Origin: Paenibacillus piscarius
GTDB lineage: Bacteria; Bacillota; Bacilli; Paenibacillales; Paenibacillaceae
NCBI RefSeq assembly: GCF_022234545.1
Contig: NZ_JAIEUI010000023.1
Location: 1 to 64,000 of the forward strand
DNA length: 64,000 nucleotides
Direction of reading: 5' to 3'
Shown: positions 24,913 to 34,771 of the stretch, one piece after another
Numbering within the stretch: position 1 is the first letter of the stretch
How the letters are laid out: each line of letters starts with the position of its first letter
Made by a program: the position numbers and the translations under genes
The notes under the pieces: model-generated
What the model was told of the DNA's origin: nothing
Database searches by the model: none
The model's input: only the letters and a program-made list of their open reading frames with translations

Positions 24913-26061
24913 ATGATTCAGGCCTTGCTGGTAGATGATGAACGGCTTGCTCTGCTGAAGCTGCAAATGATGCTGGAAGAACTGACTACTATACAGGTAA
25001 TTGCTGCCTATACTGATCCAACCGAAGCCGTACGTGCTGCTCCGCAGCTGAGCCCTGATGTGATATTCCTGGATATTGATATGCCTGAAATGAACGGGAT
25101 TCAAGCCGCAGAAGCAATGCTGAAATTATGCCCGCAGGCCAGCATTGTATTTGTGACTGCTTATAACCACTACGCCGTCGAGGCGTTCGAGCTCTATGCG
25201 CTTGATTACATCCTGAAGCCTGTACAGCGCAGCCGTCTGCTGATGACCGTACAACGGCTGGAGGAACGGGTGAGCCAGGCGCAGCAGGCCGCTGAGAAGC
25301 CGCTGGATGCGGTTATGATCCGCAGCTTCCAGTCCTTGCGGTTTGAGCGCAGCGGCCAGACGCTCCCCGGCATCCGCTGGCGGACCTCCAAAGCGCAGGA
25401 GCTATTCGCTTATCTGTTCCATAACCGCAACCGTTTCGTCAGCAAGGATACTTTAACGGATCTGCTATGGCCTGATTTCAATGAGAAGAAGGCCTCTACT
25501 CATCTTTATACAACGATCTACCAGGTTCGGCAATCCCTGAAGCAGGCCGAGCTTGGCCTGCAGATCAGCAATGTCAGCGGCGGCGAAGGCTATACGCTGG
25601 AGACCGGCAGCGTGCTGGTGGACAGCTACGAATGGGAGAAGGGCATCCTTACCCTGGACGCCATTAATGCGGACAATTACGAGGAGCATCAGCGGCTGTT
25701 CGAATTCTATTCCGGTGATTATCTGAGCGATTACGATTACTTATGGGCTGAAGGGGAACGGCAGCGGCTGCGGACCATCTGGCTGCATCATGCCATGGGC
25801 ATCGCTGAATTCTATATCAGCAGCGGAAGGATACCGGAAGCGTTGACGGTCTACCAGCGTGTGGTGCAGCTCCAGCCCTTTTTTGAACAGGGGCATCTCG
25901 GGCTGATGAAGGTCTATGACAGCATTGGCGAACGCTCTGCCGTCGAAGACCAGTATTATATCCTGACTGATCTTCTGCGCCGGGAGCTTAATGTAGAGCC
26001 CCCAGCCAACATTAAGCGCTGGTTCAATGAATGGAAGCATCAGAATCTTAGAAGTTTGTAA
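24913..26061 (+). CDS. Response regulator with winged-helix/BTAD-type output
   Basis: A 382-residue two-component regulator. A receiver domain covers about residues 1-120: acidic pair DDE at 9-11, phosphoacceptor Asp in FLDIDMPEMNG near residue 56, and the conserved Lys in LKPVQ near residue 103. The C-terminal ~240 residues begin with a winged-helix region (RTSKAQELFAYLFHNRNRFVS) and then a TPR-like bacterial transcriptional activator domain (AEFYISSGRIPEALTVYQRV), the SARP/BTAD type of output. No histidine kinase is adjacent, so it is an orphan. It is divergent from the ECF operon and convergent with the adhesin gene, which are possible targets (inference). The ribosome binding site is modest. 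Confidence 0.88.
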   Translation: MIQALLVDDERLALLKLQMMLEELTTIQVIAAYTDPTEAVRAAPQLSPDVIFLDIDMPEMNGIQAAEAMLKLCPQASIVFVTAYNHYAVEAFELYALDYILKPVQRSRLLMTVQRLEERVSQAQQAAEKPLDAVMIRSFQSLRFERSGQTLPGIRWRTSKAQELFAYLFHNRNRFVSKDTLTDLLWPDFNEKKASTHLYTTIYQVRQSLKQAELGLQISNVSGGEGYTLETGSVLVDSYEWEKGILTLDAINADNYEEHQRLFEFYSGDYLSDYDYLWAEGERQRLRTIWLHHAMGIAEFYISSGRIPEALTVYQRVVQLQPFFEQGHLGLMKVYDSIGERSAVEDQYYILTDLLRRELNVEPPANIKRWFNEWKHQNLRSL

Positions 26062-26082
26062 ATTCAAAGTTCCCGGATCACA

Positions 26083-26117
26083 GCAAAGACACCCGCACTC
26101 ATCTGCGGGTGTCTTTG
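26083..26117. terminator. Bidirectional terminator
   Basis: A perfect 15-bp stem (gcaaagacacccgca with tgcgggtgtctttgc), with a five-base loop, between two convergent genes. Both exits are moderately T-rich. Confidence 0.8.
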
Positions 26118-26132
26118 CTTGTGGCTAGATTC

Positions 26133-29100
26133 TTACATCTTCTTGCGGGCATTGAATCTTCTGGCCAGAATAGCTCCAAGAATGATTAATCCGCCGCCGC
26201 TCAGATAGATCGGGAGAGGGCTCTCTTCCCCGGTCTGCGGCAGCTTGCCGGGAAGACCACTATTGTTGCCTTTGTCAGTTGGTTCAGTAACTGTACCCTT
26301 AGGCACTTCATCGACGCCAACCTCAATCGTGATCTCTTCCTCATTGCCGTCCTCATCCGTTACAACAATCGTGAACTTATCCTTGCCGGTATAGCCCGGA
26401 TCAGGGGTGTACGTCCACTTGCCGTCCGGTGTAATCGTTACGGTACCATGTGACGGCTCTTCGCCGATGCTAGGAATACCTCCAAGCGGAATTTCACCCT
26501 CAACTGGCACTTCCTCAATCGTGGTCACCTGCGTGGCCTGCGGAGTTGGAGTGCTAACCGTTCCAGGTTGTGCCGGTGTTGCTGCTGGCGTCACCCCAGG
26601 TGTTGCGCTGGCTCCAGGCGTACTGGAAGCAGCCGGAGTGCCCGTTGGTGCTGGCGTTACTGATGGTGTCGGCGTTGGTGTACCGATAACGCCAGGAATG
26701 CTTGATGGTTCAGGTGTCGGTGTGTAGTACACCGGCGGTGATGTTGGTACTGGTGTTGATGTTGGTTCTGTGACTGGCGTCGGTGTTGCTGTTGGTGTCA
26801 CCGGCGTTGGTGTCGGTGTCGATTCTGTCGGCGGTGTGGTTACTTTTTGGTTAGTAATCGGCGACAGCACCTTTTGCACACCGGAATCAATCGTTACAGG
26901 ATGCTCTGTTGTGCTCAGAACATAACCTTCCGGAGCTGTAATTTCCTTCAGAATATAATTCCCCAGCTTCAGGGATGTGAATACCAGTTCACCATTTGCA
27001 TCGGTTTTGCCGCTTGCAATAAGCTTCTTGGCAGGATCATACAGTCCGAATTCTGCGCCTTCCAGCTTCTTGTTAGCATCCTCCCCAGCAACCTTAGTCA
27101 CTTTGAGCGAGCCGAGAATCTCAACCGGAATCAGGGTGTTCTTGATTGGTTCCAATACCTTCTGTACGGCTGAGTCGATCGTTACCGTATGCTCTGTCTC
27201 ATCCAGCACATAACCAGCCGGAGCGGCAAGCTCCTTCAGGGTGTACGTTCCGAGCTTCAGTGATTTGAATTCCAATACGCCGTTAGCGTCTGTTTTACCG
27301 CTTGCCACAAGCTTCTTAGCGGAATCATAGAGTCCGAACTCTGCGTCTTTCAGCTTCTTGTTAGCGTCCTCCCCAGCAACCTTGGTTACCTTGAGCGAGC
27401 CGAACACTTCAGCAGGAATCAGCTTGTTCGTGATTGGGGTCAATACCTTTTGTACGCCCGAGTCAATGGTTATCACACGCTCTGTCTCATCCAGCACATA
27501 ACCAGCCGGAGCGGCAAGCTCCTTCAGGGTGTACGTTCCGAGCTTCAGTGATTTGAATTCCAATACGCCGTTAGCGTCTGTTTTACCGCTGTCCACAAGC
27601 TTCTTGGCGGAATCATACAGTCCGAATTCGGCATCCTTCAGCTTCTTGTTAGCATCCTCCTGCGCAACCTTCGTGATCTTGAGTGAACCGAAGACTTCGG
27701 CAGGAATCAGTGTATTCTTCACCGTAACAGTTTTCTGTTGTGATGGATCAATGGTCACATTAATGACTTTAGTATCCAGAACGTAACCGGTAGGGGCAGT
27801 TTTCTCTTTCAGGGTATATTCCCCGCCCTTAAGCTTAGTGAACTCCAGTTCACCCTTCTCATCGGTTGTTTTCGTTCCCACCAGTGCGTTCTTGGAGTCG
27901 AACAGTTCAAATACTGCGCCTTCCAGCTTCTTGGTGGAATCATTCACATCTACCTTGGTCAGCTTAAGCGAACCGAAGAAATCATTCTTGACGGTAAGCA
28001 GCACAGGTGTAGACGAATTAATCGTTACTTTATGCTCAGTGCTATCCAGCGAGTAGCCTGCCGGAGCTTTGGTTTCTTTTAGTACGTATTTACCAGCCTT
28101 GAGATTTGTAAAAGTCAAGGTTCCGTTTTCTACAGAAGAGGTCTGTTTCTGAGTCTCTTTCAGTTCAGTTCCAACCACCCGGGAGAGTGAGAACTCAGCA
28201 CCTGCAAGCTTTTCATCGCCGGCCTGGTTGGTCTTAGTTACAGTCAGCGATCCTTTCACACCACTACCTGTACCGGATGTGTCTACAATGTTAATAGTCT
28301 TCTCAGAGGTAACAGGTTTTGTAATCTGCTCTACACCGTCACCGCTAAACGAGATAGCGTTTTTCACCTGTACATTTCCGGCTTCAGTCACAACAGTCTG
28401 ATAAGCCAGAATGTATGGCTTGCTGATCGGGTTCGGGTTCAGGAAGACAAGCTCGAAGCTTTCTTTACCATCTGTGCCGGTTTTGAAGGTCAGGGTGTAA
28501 TCAACATCCTTCTTCAATTCATCCCCTGGGCTACCTGCATTCCCATTCTGATCAACAGTCGTTTCAAAGAGATGGAAGCTGCCCGGCAGCAGCACCTGAT
28601 TCGTGCTAGGATTATCTACCAGTTTCACATTTTTAACAACCGACTGGTTGGCATTGATGACCACTTTCCAGTTCAGGAGGGTCTGATCACTGTTATCTTG
28701 GGTAAAGCCTTTGGCGACATACTCTCCGCCCTTAGGAATCGTTACTGTTGCTTCCAAGGGTTCTGAAACTGCTTTGTTGTCCTTGTCATATAAAGTGGCA
28801 GTATTTTTGACAGAACCTTTGTTGACATCCCCGCCAATGAATTCCGTGCTGAAGACCACCTGGAAGGCATAATCGACCTGCTCTTTGAACTTCACTGTAA
28901 GTTGTTTGTCTGTGACGTTCAGTTCATATTTCGAAGCGTCTATCACAGCACCTTTAACAGGGTCTCCATTCGCTGAATAATCAAATTTGTACACTACTGC
29001 AGTTACACTAGTCGCCTTCTGGCCTGCGGGAATTGTATCCACCAGCGTGGCCCCTGCTGCCAGATCCCGCTTGTTATAGTTGGCGTATACAGTCCAGCTA

Positions 29101-30977
29101 AGCTGTTTGGTCTTTACATCATATGAACCTGTCTTCTTACCGTTGTTTTTGACTTCAGACCGCGGAGTGAAGGTTGCTGAACCACTGATGGTGTGATCCT
29201 TGCCATTAGCATCCTTCCAATCGAGCTTTGCAGTGTTCTTGAAGTTGGTTGCACTAATCAATTTGTAATAGTCGAAACTGGTCGTATACGTCACCGTAAA
29301 CGGCTTATCGACAGGCTGGGAGAATTCGATGACGAATCCATCATTTTTTCCGTAATCCGTTCCTTTAGTTGTAATCGTATAATCTGTGCTATTGATGGCT
29401 GGTGTAGAACTAATCGTGATTGGACTTATTATTTTCAACCCGGCATTATCAAAAGTGTCCGTCAGTACCAGACTCTTCATCAGTTTAGAATCTTTATTTA
29501 CCTCGATTGTCCATTTCACCGTCTTGTTCAAATAATCCACATTTGAGTACGTTTTATTCACGATGCGCTGGTTAATATCCCGTGTAGCCCCTTTGGTCTC
29601 ACCGTTGTAGGTCACATCATTGCGGATCGTTTCCGTATATCCATATACCCGGTCTTTAACCTTTGTTTTATAGACAATTTTGTAAGCTGAATTAATATCC
29701 TTATTAAATTGCAATTTGAACCCGGTCTTACCCGTTTGGTCAGTCAAAGGCGAGCTTAGAGTATAATCGCCTCCCGCTCCCTCAGCGACAGGAGTACCGC
29801 TTCCTACTTCCTTCCCATCCTGATCCAATTGAATTTTATATACGACAAATGAGCTCTTAACCAGTTCCTGAGAGTCGTTAAAATAATCCACTAATACCGC
29901 ATTAGCGGATGTAATGGTTTGTTCATTATAGTTGAACCGGATTTCCCAAGGAATGGTCTCATCACTCTCATTGAACTCTCCGGCAACCTTCTCAAGCGGA
30001 AGTCCACGCACAATATCAACCGTCTTGGAAGAACTCTTATCGATTCCTTCACCCGTAAGCGTAGCGGTATTGGTGAAATTTTTAGCCGATGTATTTGTAA
30101 TCTTGGTCGAGAATGTCACCCGGTACGCATCTGTAATGGTATTGTAGAATTTCAGGTTCAAGTTGTTTACAGTGCTGCCTGAGGCATCATATTGGTCGGA
30201 ACCAATCTTCCCTTGCTGTGTAGTATTCCCTTGGACATCTACCGCAAGCTTGTAGACCTCAATTGTACTTGGGTCAAGCTCCAAGCCTGCCGGAATGGAG
30301 TCCGTTACCACCGCTTTGTACACCTCATCCTGCACAGTGTTCACATCAACGGTCCAGAGGATGCTGGACGGGTTGTATTTTTGCGGCTGCGGAATACCAT
30401 CCTTGACGATACTGGTGCCGCCCTTAGGATGGACTTTGATTACAATTGTATTGGCCTGGTTCCCGGCAATCGGGAATAAAAGCTCCTGAGTAGTAGTTCC
30501 CGTGACTTTGGTGGAGCTAAGTTTGGATGTCACATTGAAAGTACCGCCTACATCAAATAAACCTTCAATTTCACTATTGAATGTAAGCACCACTTTGTTA
30601 TCTGTACCAACCTTGTAGGTTCCGATACTTCCCGAATCTACGCCGCTGTAGACCAGCGCTCCCGTGTAGCTTTGATCAATGGCCAACTGGGATGGCAACT
30701 GATACTCGAATGTATCCCCGCCCTTTACCCCGTGTGCCCCCGTCTCAGGGTCCGTTACCGGAAGCTTGAAGGTGAGCCCTACTTTAACCTCTGAATCAAG
30801 CTTATATACACTGTCGGTGACCTGTGTGCCGTTCTCATATACAGCCATAGTGACGCTTGTAATAATGTTTGAGTTTATTGAATCTGCATTAACCTTAGTC
30901 ATGAAGCCGAAGCCGTTGGCAAATTGCGTAATCAGCATGACCACAACGAGCCAAGCGCCTATTGTCTTTCTCTTCAT
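26133..30977 (-). CDS. Large LPXTG cell-wall adhesin with collagen-binding-like and CnaB repeats
   Basis: A 1614-residue surface protein. It starts with a signal peptide (MKRKTIGAWLVVVMLITQF), then an adhesin-type N-terminal domain. About five Cna collagen-binding-like domains (to about residue 900) follow, marked by W-containing openings (ILWTVDVN, IPWEIRFN, VKWTIEVN, LSWTVYAN, LNWKVVIN). Five CnaB/SpaA-type Ig domains lie at about 905-1370 (GSLKVTKV... LKEITAPEGYVL), able to form Lys-Asn isopeptide bonds. Next come a Pro/Thr spacer (about 1375-1460), one more Ig-like domain, and a LPQTG sorting signal with C-terminal helix and RRFNARKKM tail. A sortase should attach it to peptidoglycan; none is in this window. 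Three of the CnaB units are nearly identical 288-bp repeats. It is a single gene with its own long upstream region. Confidence 0.92.
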   Translation of the reverse strand: MKRKTIGAWLVVVMLITQFANGFGFMTKVNADSINSNIITSVTMAVYENGTQVTDSVYKLDSEVKVGLTFKLPVTDPETGAHGVKGGDTFEYQLPSQLAIDQSYTGALVYSGVDSGSIGTYKVGTDNKVVLTFNSEIEGLFDVGGTFNVTSKLSSTKVTGTTTQELLFPIAGNQANTIVIKVHPKGGTSIVKDGIPQPQKYNPSSILWTVDVNTVQDEVYKAVVTDSIPAGLELDPSTIEVYKLAVDVQGNTTQQGKIGSDQYDASGSTVNNLNLKFYNTITDAYRVTFSTKITNTSAKNFTNTATLTGEGIDKSSSKTVDIVRGLPLEKVAGEFNESDETIPWEIRFNYNEQTITSANAVLVDYFNDSQELVKSSFVVYKIQLDQDGKEVGSGTPVAEGAGGDYTLSSPLTDQTGKTGFKLQFNKDINSAYKIVYKTKVKDRVYGYTETIRNDVTYNGETKGATRDINQRIVNKTYSNVDYLNKTVKWTIEVNKDSKLMKSLVLTDTFDNAGLKIISPITISSTPAINSTDYTITTKGTDYGKNDGFVIEFSQPVDKPFTVTYTTSFDYYKLISATNFKNTAKLDWKDANGKDHTISGSATFTPRSEVKNNGKKTGSYDVKTKQLSWTVYANYNKRDLAAGATLVDTIPAGQKATSVTAVVYKFDYSANGDPVKGAVIDASKYELNVTDKQLTVKFKEQVDYAFQVVFSTEFIGGDVNKGSVKNTATLYDKDNKAVSEPLEATVTIPKGGEYVAKGFTQDNSDQTLLNWKVVINANQSVVKNVKLVDNPSTNQVLLPGSFHLFETTVDQNGNAGSPGDELKKDVDYTLTFKTGTDGKESFELVFLNPNPISKPYILAYQTVVTEAGNVQVKNAISFSGDGVEQITKPVTSEKTINIVDTSGTGSGVKGSLTVTKTNQAGDEKLAGAEFSLSRVVGTELKETQKQTSSVENGTLTFTNLKAGKYVLKETKAPAGYSLDSTEHKVTINSSTPVLLTVKNDFFGSLKLTKVDVNDSTKKLEGAVFELFDSKNALVGTKTTDEKGELEFTKLKGGEYTLKEKTAPTGYVLDTKVINVTIDPSQQKTVTVKNTLIPAEVFGSLKITKVAQEDANKKLKDAEFGLYDSAKKLVDSGKTDANGVLEFKSLKLGTYTLKELAAPAGYVLDETERVITIDSGVQKVLTPITNKLIPAEVFGSLKVTKVAGEDANKKLKDAEFGLYDSAKKLVASGKTDANGVLEFKSLKLGTYTLKELAAPAGYVLDETEHTVTIDSAVQKVLEPIKNTLIPVEILGSLKVTKVAGEDANKKLEGAEFGLYDPAKKLIASGKTDANGELVFTSLKLGNYILKEITAPEGYVLSTTEHPVTIDSGVQKVLSPITNQKVTTPPTESTPTPTPVTPTATPTPVTEPTSTPVPTSPPVYYTPTPEPSSIPGVIGTPTPTPSVTPAPTGTPAASSTPGASATPGVTPAATPAQPGTVSTPTPQATQVTTIEEVPVEGEIPLGGIPSIGEEPSHGTVTITPDGKWTYTPDPGYTGKDKFTIVVTDEDGNEEEITIEVGVDEVPKGTVTEPTDKGNNSGLPGKLPQTGEESPLPIYLSGGGLIILGAILARRFNARKKM
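26826..27690 (-). repeat. Three near-identical 288-bp repeats encoding CnaB domains
   Basis: The same ttgagcgagcc-like marker recurs at 27103, 27391 and 27679, a spacing of exactly 288 bp (96 codons). Copies differ by only a few bases, whereas the flanking two CnaB domains are more diverged. Copy number is likely to vary between strains by recombination. Confidence 0.85.
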
Positions 30978-31385
30978 ATAACAGTAACCTCTCTCTCTTT
31001 AATAAAATGATGAATCCGAGCTGCATGGAGTGTCCTCTTTCTTCCCTTCTTCCCCGATCGTCCCCCTGTCGTTAATTATGTATGTGAGCCTTCAGAATCT
31101 CCTTAAGCTGTACTTCTGTAACTCTACTTTCTGCTAATGAACATTTTCTGAACAAATTATGATTTAGATCATAGCTATCATTAATAATAAATTATCTTTT
31201 GCGACAAAAAGAGTGTTTCAAATGGTAAAAGTGAGGATTCCACACGAGAGGTACGAAAGGTTTTTCGTTGTTTTGCCTTATGTTGTTCAAACTTTTGAGG
31301 GGAAACCCGGTTTCAAGAAGTGAACATGTGGATTTCACCCACAAATTTTATGGCTGAGGAAATAAATTTCAACAGAATTGCGAAC
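30978..31385. other. Long intergenic region upstream of the adhesin gene
   Basis: About 400 bases between the adhesin start and the leuA terminator. It should contain the adhesin promoter (minus strand) and a long 5' untranslated region. A small palindrome gaaacc-c-ggtttc lies at 31302-31314. No reading frame with a ribosome binding site, and no riboswitch motif, could be recognised. Confidence 0.5.
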
Positions 31386-31433
31386 AAAAAAAAGAAGCTG
31401 TCCCCGGAGAATAAATTCGTCCGGTGAAGCTTC
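31386..31433 (-). terminator. Terminator of the ilvB-leuA operon
   Basis: Minus strand: gaagct...agcttc outer stem with an inner ccgga/tccgg pairing, then an eight-T run, about 20 bases after the leuA stop. It ends the operon before leuB. Confidence 0.8.
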
Positions 31434-31453
31434 ATTTCTGTTCGTTTGAACGT

Positions 31454-32995
31454 TTACAGGTTAACATGCTCCCGCTTGGTGTAGGTCTTGCGCTTCTCAA
31501 TCAGCTTGTTCAGCGCATCGAGATAGGCTCTGGCGCTCGCCTCCAGAATGTCGGTGCTGAGTCCGCGGCCCTGGGCTGCTACTTCACCCTGGGACAACAC
31601 AACATGCACCTCGCCCTGGGCATCCTTACCCCGGCTGACAGCCTTGATCGAATAATCGCCCAGCGTGACTTCTTCGCCGGTCGCCTGATCAATCGCGTTA
31701 TAAATCGCGTCTACCGATCCATTGCCCTCGGCTTCCACCACAATCGGCTGCGGGTCCTGTCCGTGAATAATGACTTTGGCGGTTGGCGTTGCTTCATTGC
31801 CGTAGGTTACATAGATCGTCTGCAGGCGGAAGGTCTCCGGCGTATCAATCAGCTTCTCTTCCAGGAGAGCCAGGATATCCTCATCCGAGACTTCCTTCTT
31901 CTTATCGGCCAGTTCCTTGAACTTGGCGAATGCCCCGTTCAGCTCTTCCTCAGAGAGGTTATAGCCCAGATCGCTCAGCTTGTCACGGAAGGCATGACGG
32001 CCGGAATGCTTGCCGAGCACCAGCTTGCTCTCCTTGAGGCCGATGGTCTCAGGGGTCATAATCTCGTAGGTGGTCTTCTCCTTCAGCATACCGTCCTGGT
32101 GAATCCCGGATTCATGGGCAAATGCATTGGCTCCCACAATCGCCTTGTTCCCCGGCACGACCATTCCTGTCAGCTTGCTGACCAGACGGCTGGTCCGGGA
32201 GATCTCGGACAGCACCAGCGAGGTCTTAGCGCCGAAATATTCACTACGGGTCTCCAGCGCCAGAGCTACCTCTTCAATCGCAGTATTGCCTGCACGTTCC
32301 CCGATACCGTTGATCGTGCCTTCAATCTGATCCGCCCCGTTCTGGATGGCTGCCAGGGTATTGGCTGTGGCCATGCCCAGATCATTGTGGCAATGGGCGC
32401 TAAGCTGTACCTTCTCAATATCCGGCACCGTATCCTTCAGGAACTTGAAGATCGCGCCATATTCCGCCGGGTTCAAGTAACCTACGGTATCGGGAATATT
32501 CACAACATTCGCCCCTTCACGGATTGCCATCGCCACGACCTCCGCCATGAAGTCACGCTCTGTCCGTCCGGCATCCTCCAGAGAGAATTCCAGCTTCGGG
32601 AAATACTTCTTGGCATAGCGGATCGCCGATTGTGCGGTCTCCAGTACCTGGGAGCGGTCCATGCGCAGCTTATGCTGGCGGTGGATCGGCGAGGTTGCCA
32701 GGAAGATGTGAATGCACGGGTCCTGTGCCCCTTGCAGCGCTTCCCGGACGGCATCAATATCGCTCTCCCTGGAGCGGGAGAGGCCAATCAGCGTAACATT
32801 CTTGACCGCTCTGGCCACTGCATTCACAGAAGCCAAATCTCCCGGGGAGGCTGCCGGAAAGCCTGCTTCCATCCGGTCAATCCCCAGCTTCTCCAGCTGG
32901 TAGGCGATTTCTACCTTCTCACGCGTATTCAGATTCACACCCGGCGACTGCTCCCCGTCACGCAGTGTCGTATCGAACACATAGATTTTCCGCAA
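31454..32995 (-). CDS. leuA: 2-isopropylmalate synthase
   Basis: LeuA condenses acetyl-CoA with 2-oxoisovalerate, the first committed step of leucine synthesis. The 513-residue protein has the HMGL-type catalytic barrel (DTTLRDGEQSPG, AGFPAASPGD, and metal-binding HCHNDLG near residue 200), and the C-terminal leucine-feedback domain from about 390 (TIYVTYGNEATPTAKV). The start is a TTG at 32995, placed six bases after a perfect aggaggtg, giving the usual MRKIYVFD N-terminus; ATGs further upstream have no such site and would add non-homologous sequence. Fourth gene of the T-box operon, 109 bases after ilvC. Confidence 0.95.
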   Translation of the reverse strand: MRKIYVFDTTLRDGEQSPGVNLNTREKVEIAYQLEKLGIDRMEAGFPAASPGDLASVNAVARAVKNVTLIGLSRSRESDIDAVREALQGAQDPCIHIFLATSPIHRQHKLRMDRSQVLETAQSAIRYAKKYFPKLEFSLEDAGRTERDFMAEVVAMAIREGANVVNIPDTVGYLNPAEYGAIFKFLKDTVPDIEKVQLSAHCHNDLGMATANTLAAIQNGADQIEGTINGIGERAGNTAIEEVALALETRSEYFGAKTSLVLSEISRTSRLVSKLTGMVVPGNKAIVGANAFAHESGIHQDGMLKEKTTYEIMTPETIGLKESKLVLGKHSGRHAFRDKLSDLGYNLSEEELNGAFAKFKELADKKKEVSDEDILALLEEKLIDTPETFRLQTIYVTYGNEATPTAKVIIHGQDPQPIVVEAEGNGSVDAIYNAIDQATGEEVTLGDYSIKAVSRGKDAQGEVHVVLSQGEVAAQGRGLSTDILEASARAYLDALNKLIEKRKTYTKREHVNL

Positions 32996-33104
32996 GTTGA
33001 GCACCTCCTGAAGATTGTCCATAAAACCCTCAACTGCGGCTCGCAAAATTACGGCCGCAGTTGAGAATTCCATTAAGATTCGTATTCGTCTTAAGTATAT
33101 GACC

Positions 33105-34112
<1,008 letters not shown>

Positions 34113-34286
34113 TTAATTTGGGACCCATCGTAAAGAGCGGGTGCTTCAAGAACACACTTCTTATTAGTCTTACTATATAATAGGGTGCTCCTCAAGCCCC
34201 CGCTCTTCCGGCGGGTAAGTTCTATCTTAATCTCAATGAATTAATGCAAGCAAGCAGCAATCCGTTAAAGCTGTAAAAGGTGACGA

Positions 34287-34766
34287 TCAGGCATTCCCGC
34301 GGATCATTGCCGTAACTCCGGTCCGTGACAGCTCCTTAATGCCATAAGGCTTCAGCAGCTCAATCATAGCATCAATCTTCGTCGTCTCGCCAACCACCTG
34401 CACCAGCAGGCTGGTCGAGCCGATATCTACGACCGAGGCCCGGAAGGTCTCAACAACGCCCATGATCTCCGGCCGCTCGGACGGCTCTGCCTTCACCTTG
34501 ATCAGTGCCAGCTCCCGGGCAACCATCGGCCTGGAGCCCAGGTCAACCACCTTAATGACATCAATCAGCTTGTAGAGCTGCTTCTCAATCTGCTCCAGGG
34601 TATGCTGGTCTCCCAAGGTAACAATTACCATCCGGGACAAGCCGGCTTCTTCGGATTGTCCCACTGTAATACTCTCAATATTGAAGCCCCGGCGGCCGAA
34701 TAATCCGGATACCCGCTGCAGCACGCCCGGCTGGTCATTCACGAGCACAGCAATCGTATGTTTCAT
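34287..34766 (-). CDS. ilvH: Acetolactate synthase small (regulatory) subunit
   Basis: A 159-residue ACT-domain protein that binds valine and controls the IlvB catalytic subunit. It begins MKHTIAVLVNDQPGVLQRVSGLF, the typical ACT strand-helix, with RRGFNIESITVG next, and a second ACT-like half (SERPEIMGVVETFRASVVDIG). The ATG follows the ilvB stop by only three bases and uses a gggggatga site within the ilvB end, so the two subunits are likely translationally coupled for stoichiometric assembly. Confidence 0.96.
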   Translation of the reverse strand: MKHTIAVLVNDQPGVLQRVSGLFGRRGFNIESITVGQSEEAGLSRMVIVTLGDQHTLEQIEKQLYKLIDVIKVVDLGSRPMVARELALIKVKAEPSERPEIMGVVETFRASVVDIGSTSLLVQVVGETTKIDAMIELLKPYGIKELSRTGVTAMIRGNA

Positions 34767-34771
34767 CACTG

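Noticed and set aside
31139-31155. CodY-like box upstream of the adhesin gene
   Set aside because: TTTGTTCAGAAAATG has at least four mismatches to the CodY consensus and no second site is nearby; too weak to list.
31424-33064. 546-codon plus-strand frame opposite leuA
   Set aside because: Antisense shadow of leuA caused by codon bias; no family motifs and no ribosome binding site.
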